NCBI GenBank assembly: GCA_027490875.1
Contig: JAIXXE010000034.1
Span: 1-11,840 of the forward strand
From: Alphaproteobacteria bacterium
Lineage (GTDB): Bacteria; Pseudomonadota; Alphaproteobacteria; UBA2136; UBA6156
Reading direction: 5' to 3'
DNA length: 11,840 nt
The translations under genes and the position numbers were made by a program. Every line of letters starts with the position of its first letter. Positions within the stretch are counted from its first letter, which is position 1. Under the pieces are notes generated by a model. That model did no database searches. It saw only the letters and a program-made list of their open reading frames with translations, and was not told the DNA's origin. This document shows, piece by piece, positions 1 through 8,959 of the stretch.

Positions 1-113
1 CGGACAAGTTCACCCATGGGGTGGTTCCTTAAAAAAAACGGGTTGATGGAGATTTGCCAATAAATGAGTGCAATTCCCTTGTCAATGCGCGTGCCCTTTT
101 GCAAGGTAAGGCC

Positions 114-707
114 ATGGAGCAGGGCACGCTTACGCTTAAAAATGGTACTGAAGTGCCGTTTCGGGTGGTGCGCAGTGCCAGCAGGCGCCGCAGCTACGCC
201 CTGCAAGTGAAGGAAGGCGTGATTGAGTTCCGCGCCCCACGCTGGGTGGGCTTGGCCGAGCTGCTACGGTTTGGGCAGGGGCGGCACCGCTTCATTGCCA
301 AGCGCCTGCAGGAACAGCAGGCGCGGGCCGTGCAAGCTGCCGCGGCGGCTGCCACCAAAGGCCAGTGGTGCCCGTTGCCGCCTGCGTGGTATCAGCGGGC
401 TGCCAAGCGGCTTTACCCAACCCGTTTGGCCCATTTTGCCAAGGTGGTAGGGGTGAGTGTAGCCAGCCTGCGTATTACCAGCGGCAAGAGCGTCTGGGGC
501 AGCTGCAGCAGCACAGGCGCCATCGCCCTGAGCTGGCGGCTGCTGCAAGTCCCTCAAGAGTTGCGCGATTATGTGATTATTCATGAGCTCTGCCACCGTA
601 AGCACATGAACCACGGGCCACGGTTTTGGGTCTTGGTGGGCAAGTTTGTGCCCGATTACATCGACAAGCGCCGTGCCCTCAACAAGCTTGGGGCAACGAT
701 TACGTAA
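114..707 (+). CDS. YgjP-like (DUF45/M48-type) zinc metallopeptidase
   Basis: Predicted cytoplasmic zinc metallopeptidase of the YgjP/DUF45 family (COG1451 type); the substrate is not known. The protein of 197 residues (counted from ATG 114) carries HELCH at residues 157-161 (two His ligands and the catalytic Glu) and a downstream NHGPRFW with a third likely ligand, His167. Upstream is the family block WGSCSS followed by a strand and a Leu/Pro-rich stretch, and the N-terminus has the usual basic SASRRR segment. No signal peptide or membrane segment is seen. The reading frame stays open back to a TTG at 54. I prefer ATG 114 because AAGGTAAGG sits just upstream of it and the family similarity begins after it. 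The gene converges on the minus-strand gene ending at 735. The family call is strong; the biological role is unknown. Confidence 0.85.
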   Translation: MEQGTLTLKNGTEVPFRVVRSASRRRSYALQVKEGVIEFRAPRWVGLAELLRFGQGRHRFIAKRLQEQQARAVQAAAAAATKGQWCPLPPAWYQRAAKRLYPTRLAHFAKVVGVSVASLRITSGKSVWGSCSSTGAIALSWRLLQVPQELRDYVIIHELCHRKHMNHGPRFWVLVGKFVPDYIDKRRALNKLGATIT

Positions 708-728
708 GGGTTTTGGTCAAAACGCCTT
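706..728. terminator. hairpin between convergent genes
   Basis: An imperfect inverted repeat lies across the stop codon of the metallopeptidase gene and the 27-bp gap to the convergent gene ending at 735. The arms are AAGG-GTTTTG and CAAAAC-G-CCTT, with one bulged G and a very small loop. It could serve as a bidirectional terminator. The run of T or A lies inside the stem rather than after it, so it is not a textbook rho-independent terminator. Confidence 0.4.
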
Positions 729-734
729 AACCTG

Positions 735-2996
735 TTACATCGTTTTCAGTACTCCTGCCGATGCAGCCTCTTCCGGCAGGCCCGCCGCAGGTTCGGCCGT
801 GAGGCGGTTGAGGTCGCGCGCCGAGGCCATGGCTTCCATCGCCCGCAGCTGGGCTATTTCTGCATCGGTCAGATCTTCGGCCTCGGGCGCTGCAGCGTTG
901 CTGGCGGCTTGAGTTTGTAGGGCGGCCTCGGCACTTTCTGGGTCGGTATTGCGAATCCAGTCGTCCATCAGGTTCTGCATAATCTCGGGTGAGCTGCCAA
1001 ACCAGTAGCTTAAAATGTAAAGCGGCAGGTTGGTCTGGTAGAGCATATGCCGAAACCGCACCAACTCAAGGCCCTTTTCGCGGCTATCCCACAGCATATC
1101 ATGGAGGCCACTGTCCAGCTGGTCGAGCGCCTCGGGGGTATCAAGCTCCTCGCCCTCGTCATCAACCCACCATTGTAGCGCGGGCTTGTTCAGGGTTTCG
1201 CCAAGGTCAACCAAAATAGGGGTTGCCGCCACCTGCATCACTTCCTTGGGCCCGATATCCGAACCCAGATAGCGCAGCAAATGCGGGTAGGTAGTCAGGG
1301 CGTCGGGGTCGGCCTTGCCCATGCGGGCTGGGTCTTTCAGCCAGCTACCCCGAAAGAACCCAACACCGGCGATGGAATCCAGATACTCGGTCAAGTCAAC
1401 TTTAGGAGAAATAATCGCCACGATGCGATCGGTTAAATCTTCCGGAATATACCCATGCTGGCGATTGAGCGGGTGCAGTTCAGGGCTCCAGAAAGGCTCG
1501 CACTCAAAGTCAAATTCCATCGGCAGGGGGTGGTAGGCGGGTCCGGCGGTGGCGGTTTCGGTGGGTTGCCTTACCACCATACTGCGTAGTTTGCTGCCTT
1601 GCTCGCGACGCAGGGTAAAGGCGTCGAGATTAAAGGTATCGAACCCCTGCATCGGCACGATTGGCCAAAAGCGGCCTTTCAGCTCGGTTGGGACGGGGAT
1701 GAGGTCCGGCGCGTCTTCATCCCATGCTTCTGTGGGGGGGAAGTCGTAGGCATCAATCAGGGTATCGGTACAGGCATAGAAGTAATACAGCGGGGCCCAA
1801 AGTGGGCCAGTAAGCTGCAGGAAGCGGCCGGTTTCGGGGTCCCAGCCCCACAGGGCGGGTTGCTCGAAGTGTTGGGGGTGCGTGGGCAGGTGGCAGCCGC
1901 GCCAGTTGGCGGCGGTGCGGCTGTGTGGCAGGTTTAGGTTTGGCACTTTGGGGAGGGGGTCGCTCGCGTTGCCCGACACATAGCCGCTGCCGTCGCTCAC
2001 CACCACCTGCGCCTTCACCACCTGCCGTGCCGTAATATAGCCGGGCATGATGACCTGCAAAATGGTGCCGGCGGGGGCTTGGTCGGGCTTGGCTTCCACC
2101 ACCTCGTGCAGGCCAAGCACCGCGCGGCCGGGCCAGTAATCCTGCAAGTTAAAATCGCGCCCGACCACCGCATAGCCATTGTGCGCTTCAAAGGTTGGGA
2201 TGAGCGTACAGCCTTTGAGAAAAAACTCTTCAAAATCGCCCTCGTTTTTCTCGGTGAACCAGGCTTCGTAATCGGTGCCTGTCTCGCGGCTGTGCCAGCT
2301 CTCCAGCAAGCGCTTGCCAAGCTTTTCTGCTTCGGCGGGGTTGATGCCTTGGGCGGGGCCGCGGGCAAAGAGCATCTGGGTTTGGGGCAGGCGGTAGCCG
2401 TCGGTATAGAAGGTATCCAGCCGCAGCTTGTAGGGGTAGAGGTTGGGGCCGTTGTACACGGGGGCAATCGGTTCGTCCTCATCGCCCGCACCGCTGGGCA
2501 CGATGTAGTTACTGATGGCCGTTTCCAGCGGCCGAAAGTGACAGAACAGCACCTCTTCCAGCAGCTCGGAGCCTTCCATCTCGGCCACATCGCGGCAATG
2601 GCGCGGAAAGGTGATGAGCGGGATGAAGGGGTTGAACTGTTCGGGGGGGACGCTGCCATCCTCGTTCAGGGTGGGGCGGTAGGTCGACCACTGGTCGTTA
2701 TCCTTTACTTCTGGCCCGTAGCCTAGGTAAATGCTGCGCCCCGCCAAATCGCGCGCAAACAGGGGCGAAAGCGGTACCTCGTGGTTGAAAAAGCAGCCTG
2801 CCCAGTAGCCGCTGTCGGCGGCGGTGTTGTGGCCATGCAGAATGCCCTGACCATCGCTGCGCAGGCTGCTGGAAAGCCCTTCAAGGCCACGTGTATCGCG
2901 GAAGGGGTTAAGGTTAAACCATAGCCCCGGCAACGCCGCCCGCGGCCACTCGCCACGGTGCAGGTTGTAATGACTTTTTCTTGTTATGATGGGCAT
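735..2996 (-). CDS. 753-residue protein of unknown function, downstream partner of TraG-like gene
   Basis: I do not recognise the family. The 753-residue protein has no clear signal peptide or transmembrane segment, so a cytoplasmic or peripheral location is inferred. It is acidic and rich in aromatic residues and Pro (for example PLWAPLYYFYAC around residues 398-409). Seven cysteines are scattered through it (C68, C134, C152, C263, C368, C409, C499). Residues about 290-340 are Val/Ile/Gly-rich and suggest beta structure. Residues about 680-745 form an Ala/Glu-rich, probably helical tail. Its ATG lies 13 bp after the stop of the TraG-like gene with no visible Shine-Dalgarno sequence, which fits one operon and possible translational coupling. 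Coding is supported by the long open frame and GC-rich third positions. Context suggests a role linked to the secretion or transfer protein upstream, but this is inference only. Confidence 0.8.
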   Translation of the reverse strand: MPIITRKSHYNLHRGEWPRAALPGLWFNLNPFRDTRGLEGLSSSLRSDGQGILHGHNTAADSGYWAGCFFNHEVPLSPLFARDLAGRSIYLGYGPEVKDNDQWSTYRPTLNEDGSVPPEQFNPFIPLITFPRHCRDVAEMEGSELLEEVLFCHFRPLETAISNYIVPSGAGDEDEPIAPVYNGPNLYPYKLRLDTFYTDGYRLPQTQMLFARGPAQGINPAEAEKLGKRLLESWHSRETGTDYEAWFTEKNEGDFEEFFLKGCTLIPTFEAHNGYAVVGRDFNLQDYWPGRAVLGLHEVVEAKPDQAPAGTILQVIMPGYITARQVVKAQVVVSDGSGYVSGNASDPLPKVPNLNLPHSRTAANWRGCHLPTHPQHFEQPALWGWDPETGRFLQLTGPLWAPLYYFYACTDTLIDAYDFPPTEAWDEDAPDLIPVPTELKGRFWPIVPMQGFDTFNLDAFTLRREQGSKLRSMVVRQPTETATAGPAYHPLPMEFDFECEPFWSPELHPLNRQHGYIPEDLTDRIVAIISPKVDLTEYLDSIAGVGFFRGSWLKDPARMGKADPDALTTYPHLLRYLGSDIGPKEVMQVAATPILVDLGETLNKPALQWWVDDEGEELDTPEALDQLDSGLHDMLWDSREKGLELVRFRHMLYQTNLPLYILSYWFGSSPEIMQNLMDDWIRNTDPESAEAALQTQAASNAAAPEAEDLTDAEIAQLRAMEAMASARDLNRLTAEPAAGLPEEAASAGVLKTM

Positions 2997-3009
2997 GGGT
3001 TAAGGTCTA

Positions 3010-6000
3010 TTAAGCCTTGATTTTTTTCTTTATATCTTCTGGTAATTCATCGTTGTCATTAACATAGGCTCTAAATTCTGCGTCACGTTTGTCCTTTGCC
3101 TGTTGTTGCTTCGCATCTAAAGGCTTCGGATTTGCTTTTTCAAATTCCTTCCGCGTAAGGGCTATGGCTTGCTCAGCTGACAAGTTAGTATATTTACCAA
3201 TGTCGCGTGAATTATCATTGTAAACGCCTTTTTCAGCACCTTCATAGGCTAGGCTGGCCCCTTTATATTCACCTTTTCTATCGCCCTCATTAATTTCTTT
3301 TAACTTACTTTCCATTTTTTTAGCTGACTGCCCGCCAACTGCATCGGCGGCTTTTTTAAGGTATCCTTGTAGTACATCACTTGCCTTCATACTAATATTG
3401 AGAACGCCATTTTTGTTCTCCTGTACTACTTCAAACAGGGCGCGCTCATCATCTTTAGTGAGAGCGCCACTTTTTTTATCGTCCTTTATTAATCCTATCA
3501 TACGTTGCATGATACGATTACCATCGGTGGTACTGCCTACGGCGCCCTGCACAAAGTAAGAAAGTTCTTCCAGTGCCGATTCGGTCTTGATGGAAATACC
3601 AGACTTGCTATCCCGGATTGAAATTGCATTGGTTACTATTTTTGCAAGGTCAAGGGCGCCCTCGGCCGAGGATTTATTGCCCTTAGCGACCATGACGGCT
3701 AAACGTTCATTTTCTGAAGAAATACTCGATGCTGCGCGTAAGCTTTTTTCCAGTATCGAATTGCGGCCGGTTACTTCAGCTTCTTCAAAAATCGCTGAAA
3801 GCGGTAAGAATTGCTTACCACCAAGGCCCTCTGTGGCCACCTTGGTTACGGCCGTGTAAAGGCTGGCCTTCATCGTCTTGAGAGAGTCTGGCGTAAAACT
3901 AATGGGCAGGTCACTCATCGTAAAGCCTGAAAGCTTGCCATCTTTAAGTCCTTTTTCAAGGCCTTGTCTTATTGCATTATCATTTGCAGCGGCGTAGCTA
4001 AAAATCATCCCGTTCTCTTCATTGCGCAACCGTAAGAACTGTTGATACTGCCCCGTATAGCCCGCGAACTGTTGTTTACCCTGCACCATTTTAAGGTGGC
4101 CAGCGGCTAAGTAGTCGGTGCTGATATCCTCGGCCATGAACTTGGCGGCGGCTTCCTTGCTGTAGGCCATGTTGCGGGTTTCGGTCCAAACTTCCTTATC
4201 GCGTTCGTAGTGCTTTTCCTTGATGCCATACCAATCGACCATCGCAGCATCGAACTGCTTGCCGCTTTGCTTGACGGCGATATCGCGGTAAATGGTCGAC
4301 ATCGCAAACACCGAAGGCTTGATGTCAACATCCTTCATGGCCTTGCTTGGGTCTGTTTCGTTGGGGTCGAACATCTTGACCTTCCAGCTCGCGCCCTGCT
4401 GCTGGGCCACTTCACTGAACACACTGCCAACGTTCTGCACGGCACTCTGGCGCCCCAGGCCTGCAAGGTCGGTGGCGCTGAACTGGAGTTTGTTTACGTC
4501 AAAGTTCACGCCTGTTACCTTGCCGGTAAGGTCGGTATTGGTAGCAATGTTCAGGCCCTTGGTACCGATTTGATCGGCGATGATTGCCTCAAACTCGCTG
4601 CGCATCTTGGCCACATTCTGGGCGGCCTGAAAGCGGGCGCTGGTGGCCATGCTCTGGAAGGCGCCGACCTCGTTCATCTGCTGGTACTGGAAGCCGGCCG
4701 CCAGCGGGGCAATTTCCTGCTGGTAAAACTTCATCCGCGTGGCATCGCCGCTGGCCTTCCAATGCTTCATGAAGCCCCCCGCTGCCTGCCAGGCCTTGGC
4801 GCGCTCAGGGGCTTCGTAAAATTCGTTCAGCGAGCCACGGAGGACGTCGCCAATAATCGGGATACTGCCAAACCCACCACCCACTGCCTTGAAACCACCG
4901 AGGGCGCCGCTGAGGGCAACCTTGAAGAACCCCGGCTCGATATCGGCTCCGCCACGGATTTTATCCAGCTGCAGGTTATTGGATAGCGCTTGCATGGCCA
5001 TCTGCTGGTTGCCCATGCGGATGGCTGTGGTGTCGTAATCCATAATGGACGCGATATCTTTGTCATACTTATCCAGTTTAGCCTGTTGTTCAGCATTTGG
5101 CGCGTTATCGCCCAGTTTCAAAGAATCGAGGTAAGCGTTCTTTTCGGCTAACAGGTCTTCTCGTTTTTTGGCATTCAAACGGTTATAGTTCTCAGCCTTG
5201 AGTGGGTCTGCTGCCAAGCGTGATTCTACCCAGCGTTGCACATCTTCCGGTGTGCGGATTTTGGCTAACTCCGTCTTTTCATCCGCCGTCAGTGGAGGAG
5301 GATCGGTCTTAATCTTTTTAGGCTCTGGCGCTGTGGTAGTGGCGGCGGCCTTTTGGGCAGGGGCTTGCGCGGGTTTCTGTGCGGCTCCGGCGGCTGGAGC
5401 TTTGGCCTGAGGTGTGTTGGCCTGCGTGGCAGCAGGGTCGGATGCAGGAGCTTTGCTGGCATTAAGATCATCGGCTAGGGTTTCAGTCTGATTGGCGTCT
5501 GGAGTATCTGCAGGCGCTCCCTCATTCGTTGCTGATTTCCCCGATACATCTTTTGCCGTAGTTTCCAATGGCGGGCTGATTTTTGCAACCAATTCACCAT
5601 TATTTAACGAGAATCTGGCTGTATGTTCTTTACCATCCTTATCAAAAGTATTTTCGTAATAGCCATCTGGGTTATCTTTAAGTTGAGCACGAATAAACTG
5701 TTCATCTTCGCCAGTTTTTCCCATTGCAAAGTTAGCATTATCTGCACTGAGTTCACTGAACGGGTCGGATATTGGGTTAGTATCAACCGCTGCTTGACGT
5801 TGAGGAGTGTTTGTGTCTCCAGGTTTTCCACCGCCACTGCCACCGCCACCGTCGCCCGCTGGGGTTTCCGCTGCTGTATCGCCGGGTTTACCACCTTTGC
5901 CCTTGAAGAACTTGCCAGCCATGGCAAAGATGGCCCCCATGCTGGCCGCAAGGGCAGGGATGGCGAGCAAGGACGTGGCCAGCTTGATCCCGCTGTTGGC

Positions 6001-8700
6001 CATTTGCTGAGCGGCGTTATCGAGGCTGGCCAAGCTGCCAATAGCCGAGGCGGCATCGCCCGACTTGAACAGCAGGTACAGCGTAAAGCCCACCAGCCCC
6101 ATATAGAGCGACGCCAGGCCAATAATCATGATGGATTGCGTCAGGCTGGCATTGCTGCCGATAGAGCTTGGAATGAGCTCGTACACCATCCCAGCAACGC
6201 TATTAAGAATAATGAGGCTAATGGGCACGAACTTTAAGACAAATACCACCATGACGCTTATGATGAGATACCCCAACGCTTTTTTAGGCTGCAGCACACC
6301 AAAGAGCAGAAACAGGGGCGTGATGACCACCATGGCAAACAGTGCCAGATCGATGAGCACGTTCAGGAACTCGATGGTGGCAAAGGCAACCGCACCGATG
6401 ATAAACGAATAGGCCCATATTGCCCAACCCCCCACAAACACTGCGGCCGAGCCACCAACGTTGGTGAGGGTTTGGCTGCCGACCAAATTCATGTTCATGG
6501 TGCGGCCGTCGGTGGCAGCATTGCTGGCGGCAGTGTTGTTGAGATTTTGATATTCCGCAGCTGTGACATTCTGCAGTATTTTGATATAGCGATCGATGAG
6601 AACCATCTGACGGACTTGAGGGTTTCCTGCGACTGCCCCTGATGTGTGCAGAGTGTTATGGGTATCGTTGGCGAGTGCCTCGATTAATTCGAAACGTTTG
6701 GGAAAGTTGCGTCTTAAGGAAGACTCGTCAATACCCGTACCATTCAGCAGCGTGGTGACGTTCATTGGCATATAGTTTGTTTCTGACCCGTTAAGAATAC
6801 GTGCATAGGTCGACAGGTAATCGTCGGGCTGAACCCCACCTTCAGATACCGGCTTTAATTTTCGCAAAGCTTCATCGAGCAAATCCTTGGCTTGACGAGA
6901 GCAGCTGTAGTTGGTGAATGGCTTAAACTTATTCATTTTAAAACCAGCTTTTGCCTCGGTCTGCCACTGTCTGTTTTGTTCAGCATAGACAGCGTCACCA
7001 TAGATAACCGGCATGGTTTCAAGCGCTGGATAGGCTTTTAGAAAGAGCTCCCATGGCCCAGGAAGTTGAATCGCACCACGTTGGGCGCGATTACGCTGGT
7101 TCTCGATGAACTTATAGGTTTCCCATTGGTTTGCGGGCGTAGACCAAACCAGATTCGTATTGGCTTTCTCATTTTGAGAGAGTCTCCCTGTGGCACCTGC
7201 CAAGCCTCCTGCGGCATTTCCAATATATTGGATGCCTGTACCAATAAAGTTCTGTTGAATTACAGTCCCAACACCCCCTCCACTAGGGTCAAGACAATTA
7301 AAACGGGTTTTAGCGTTAGTAGTCGCCCCACCAGTAACGCTTGAGAGTCCTTGCCATAAAGCATCCAAAGCTGTGTCCCCAAGGCCTGAGGAGACAAGTC
7401 GATCATCAAGATAACAGATACGCGACTCCATTTGTTCGTTTTTGATTTCATCATGCCAAACGTAAGGCATCATAAAAAAACCAGGATTGACAGAAATCTC
7501 GTCGTTGATACGATAGTTGTTTGATACTGCATTGGTAATACCTGGTCTGACATTAAAAAAGCCAGAGTTTCTAATGTCAATCAGGGCACGTTCAACCGAA
7601 ACTTGGTTTGGACTTGTTGGCTCAAAGCTGACTGTTTTGCCGCGGTTGTTGCTAGGGTTTAATTCCTGAAACAGGCGGGTTAATGCGTTTTCGTAAGCAA
7701 CATAGGTTTGGTTGCTGCGGCTATATTCGCCCCAGTAAGGTGCTGCTTCTTCCGCTTTTGCTGGCAGAAGCGCAATGAAGGGTTTGGCGTTGTGGTCGGT
7801 ATTGTTGGCGTAGATTTGCCCCCAACGTTTCCATAGCTCGGTGAAGGTATGGGGGGCCCCGTCGCCACTGGCCCCGCCGCCATCTTGGCCAGCGTTCCCA
7901 CCACCGTTTGACCTGATGCCCGTGATCATCTGGCCAAACGAGACCTGCCCCGAGCAACGATCAACGAAATCTTGATTGTTGCGTAGCCATGCCTCCGACA
8001 TTTTAAATTCGGGGCGAGTACTTAGATAACGCTCGGCCTGGTAGCGCTGGACCAGCCCAACCCAGCCAGTGCTGCGAAACATATCGGAAACAATTTGCTG
8101 CAGCACCGAGGTTATGTGCATCGCCACCAGCTGCGGGGTAAAGCCGCAACCCCGCCAAGCTTCAAAGCCAGCATTGCCGCCCCCACCACAGAGCGCACCA
8201 TTATGCACGATGGCCTTGTTGGCAGCGTTTTGCAGCTCGATGGGTACCCCTGACCCTGCGGTAAAGAAGTTGCGAACCGGCTCGACCTTAATCGGGCTAA
8301 ACAGCAGCTGGCTATTGAGCGGGACAAACACCACAATAATGACCACCAGCAGCCATGAGGCGACGATGGAAGGGCTAAAGGTACGGGTAAACACCAACGA
8401 GACTGCGCCAATCAGCGCCGCCACAATGCCCAACATGGTTAGGATCGGGATGGTGGTGGTGCCCGCCATGAACAGTTGCATCTGCATGCCAAAGGCATTG
8501 GCCAGCATTTTGGCGCGGGGGGTGGAAGGGTCCATATACGGGAAGCTGTAGGGGTTCACCGCTCCGGCTGCCCCCGGCACTTCCTGGGCCCAAAGGTCGG
8601 GCACAACCAACAGCATGCCGGCCATCAACACCAACCCAAACGCCAACCACAGCCATTGGCTGCAGGTAAGGTAAGAAGCGCCATTGCGGCGGATGTTCAT
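3010..8700 (-). CDS. giant TraG-N-like mating-pair/T4SS membrane protein
   Basis: Probable inner-membrane protein of a conjugation or type IV secretion apparatus, similar in layout to the F-type TraG N-terminal domain (mating-pair stabilisation). It has 1896 residues, about twice F TraG (938). In order: signal peptide or anchor at about 15-38 (hydrophobic run ending DLWAQ); membrane segments at about 78-105 and 109-127; a motif GVPIELQNAANKAI at 151-164 that resembles TraG_N; a long presumed periplasmic region at about 136-750 holding six Cys; a second membrane block at about 754-928 with five hydrophobic segments; a Gly/Pro/Ala/Gln-rich linker at about 929-1137; then a long helical, Gln/Lys-rich tail. 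ATG 8700 has no good Shine-Dalgarno sequence. The downstream 753-residue gene follows after 13 bp. The TraG relationship rests on topology and short motifs, so an alternative is another polytopic T4SS-associated protein such as a TrbL/VirB6-type fusion. Confidence 0.75.
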   Translation of the reverse strand: MNIRRNGASYLTCSQWLWLAFGLVLMAGMLLVVPDLWAQEVPGAAGAVNPYSFPYMDPSTPRAKMLANAFGMQMQLFMAGTTTIPILTMLGIVAALIGAVSLVFTRTFSPSIVASWLLVVIIVVFVPLNSQLLFSPIKVEPVRNFFTAGSGVPIELQNAANKAIVHNGALCGGGGNAGFEAWRGCGFTPQLVAMHITSVLQQIVSDMFRSTGWVGLVQRYQAERYLSTRPEFKMSEAWLRNNQDFVDRCSGQVSFGQMITGIRSNGGGNAGQDGGGASGDGAPHTFTELWKRWGQIYANNTDHNAKPFIALLPAKAEEAAPYWGEYSRSNQTYVAYENALTRLFQELNPSNNRGKTVSFEPTSPNQVSVERALIDIRNSGFFNVRPGITNAVSNNYRINDEISVNPGFFMMPYVWHDEIKNEQMESRICYLDDRLVSSGLGDTALDALWQGLSSVTGGATTNAKTRFNCLDPSGGGVGTVIQQNFIGTGIQYIGNAAGGLAGATGRLSQNEKANTNLVWSTPANQWETYKFIENQRNRAQRGAIQLPGPWELFLKAYPALETMPVIYGDAVYAEQNRQWQTEAKAGFKMNKFKPFTNYSCSRQAKDLLDEALRKLKPVSEGGVQPDDYLSTYARILNGSETNYMPMNVTTLLNGTGIDESSLRRNFPKRFELIEALANDTHNTLHTSGAVAGNPQVRQMVLIDRYIKILQNVTAAEYQNLNNTAASNAATDGRTMNMNLVGSQTLTNVGGSAAVFVGGWAIWAYSFIIGAVAFATIEFLNVLIDLALFAMVVITPLFLLFGVLQPKKALGYLIISVMVVFVLKFVPISLIILNSVAGMVYELIPSSIGSNASLTQSIMIIGLASLYMGLVGFTLYLLFKSGDAASAIGSLASLDNAAQQMANSGIKLATSLLAIPALAASMGAIFAMAGKFFKGKGGKPGDTAAETPAGDGGGGSGGGKPGDTNTPQRQAAVDTNPISDPFSELSADNANFAMGKTGEDEQFIRAQLKDNPDGYYENTFDKDGKEHTARFSLNNGELVAKISPPLETTAKDVSGKSATNEGAPADTPDANQTETLADDLNASKAPASDPAATQANTPQAKAPAAGAAQKPAQAPAQKAAATTTAPEPKKIKTDPPPLTADEKTELAKIRTPEDVQRWVESRLAADPLKAENYNRLNAKKREDLLAEKNAYLDSLKLGDNAPNAEQQAKLDKYDKDIASIMDYDTTAIRMGNQQMAMQALSNNLQLDKIRGGADIEPGFFKVALSGALGGFKAVGGGFGSIPIIGDVLRGSLNEFYEAPERAKAWQAAGGFMKHWKASGDATRMKFYQQEIAPLAAGFQYQQMNEVGAFQSMATSARFQAAQNVAKMRSEFEAIIADQIGTKGLNIATNTDLTGKVTGVNFDVNKLQFSATDLAGLGRQSAVQNVGSVFSEVAQQQGASWKVKMFDPNETDPSKAMKDVDIKPSVFAMSTIYRDIAVKQSGKQFDAAMVDWYGIKEKHYERDKEVWTETRNMAYSKEAAAKFMAEDISTDYLAAGHLKMVQGKQQFAGYTGQYQQFLRLRNEENGMIFSYAAANDNAIRQGLEKGLKDGKLSGFTMSDLPISFTPDSLKTMKASLYTAVTKVATEGLGGKQFLPLSAIFEEAEVTGRNSILEKSLRAASSISSENERLAVMVAKGNKSSAEGALDLAKIVTNAISIRDSKSGISIKTESALEELSYFVQGAVGSTTDGNRIMQRMIGLIKDDKKSGALTKDDERALFEVVQENKNGVLNISMKASDVLQGYLKKAADAVGGQSAKKMESKLKEINEGDRKGEYKGASLAYEGAEKGVYNDNSRDIGKYTNLSAEQAIALTRKEFEKANPKPLDAKQQQAKDKRDAEFRAYVNDNDELPEDIKKKIKA
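5290..5916 (-). other. low-complexity linker of the TraG-like protein
   Basis: This stretch encodes residues about 929-1137. It begins with a Lys/Gly-rich stretch just after the last membrane segment, passes through a Gly/Ser run, and ends in an Ala/Pro/Gln/Lys-rich tract. It separates the membrane block from the helical C-terminal tail and is probably disordered. Confidence 0.7.
5812..5895 (-). repeat. two GGKPGDT peptide repeats in the linker
   Basis: The heptapeptide GGKPGDT occurs at residues 936-942 (bases 5875-5895) and 957-963 (bases 5812-5832) of the TraG-like protein, 21 residues apart. The two copies differ at four synonymous third positions. This means either an old duplication or selection on the peptide. 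Confidence 0.7.
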
Positions 8701-8959
8701 AAGTTTAGTATGGGAGCGCCTATGCCGCCGTGCAAGGCTCGGCAGCCGATTTTATGGCTGCCCCGTTGGCAGTTACGCCAAGCAGGGCGGCAAAGCTGCC
8801 ACAAGGGGTGTGCTAACCCTGCGTACAAGCCTAAAAAACTGCCTGGCAGGGGTAGCCTGAAGCCGCAACCTATGCCTAGGATTAAGGCACATGAGAAGGC
8901 GCCACGGCCTCTCCGGCAATTATTTGTTATCAATGTGTTAAAGAAAGGGTCCTGCTGCA
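8701..8959. promoter_or_regulatory. divergent intergenic region, TraG-like gene / ftsA
   Basis: This 259-bp region separates the divergent TraG-like gene and ftsA and must hold promoters for at least one of them. A possible extended -10 for ftsA is TGTTATCAA, near 8928-8936. I see no convincing -35 for it and no clear promoter for the minus strand. A TTG-started minus-strand frame spans it (see findings), but its coding status is doubtful. Confidence 0.4.
8741..8762. repeat. inverted repeat in the divergent intergenic region
   Basis: GGCAGCC and GGCTGCC form a perfect 7-bp stem with an 8-base AT-rich loop, about 40 bp upstream of the TraG-like start. It could be an operator or a leader hairpin of that transcript. 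No function can be assigned from sequence alone. Confidence 0.4.

Noticed and set aside
1..113. End of an upstream gene or a promoter before the metallopeptidase
   Set aside because: Only a weak CACCC/GGGTG hairpin (11-23) followed by an A-run is visible. I could not define a gene end or promoter boxes.
2079..2726. 215-codon open frame on the plus strand
   Set aside because: It lies wholly opposite the 753-residue gene, resembles no protein, and is the expected antisense shadow of GC-rich coding sequence.
4210..4986. 258-codon open frame on the plus strand
   Set aside because: It is antisense to the GC-rich part of the TraG-like gene, with no Shine-Dalgarno sequence and no recognisable domain.
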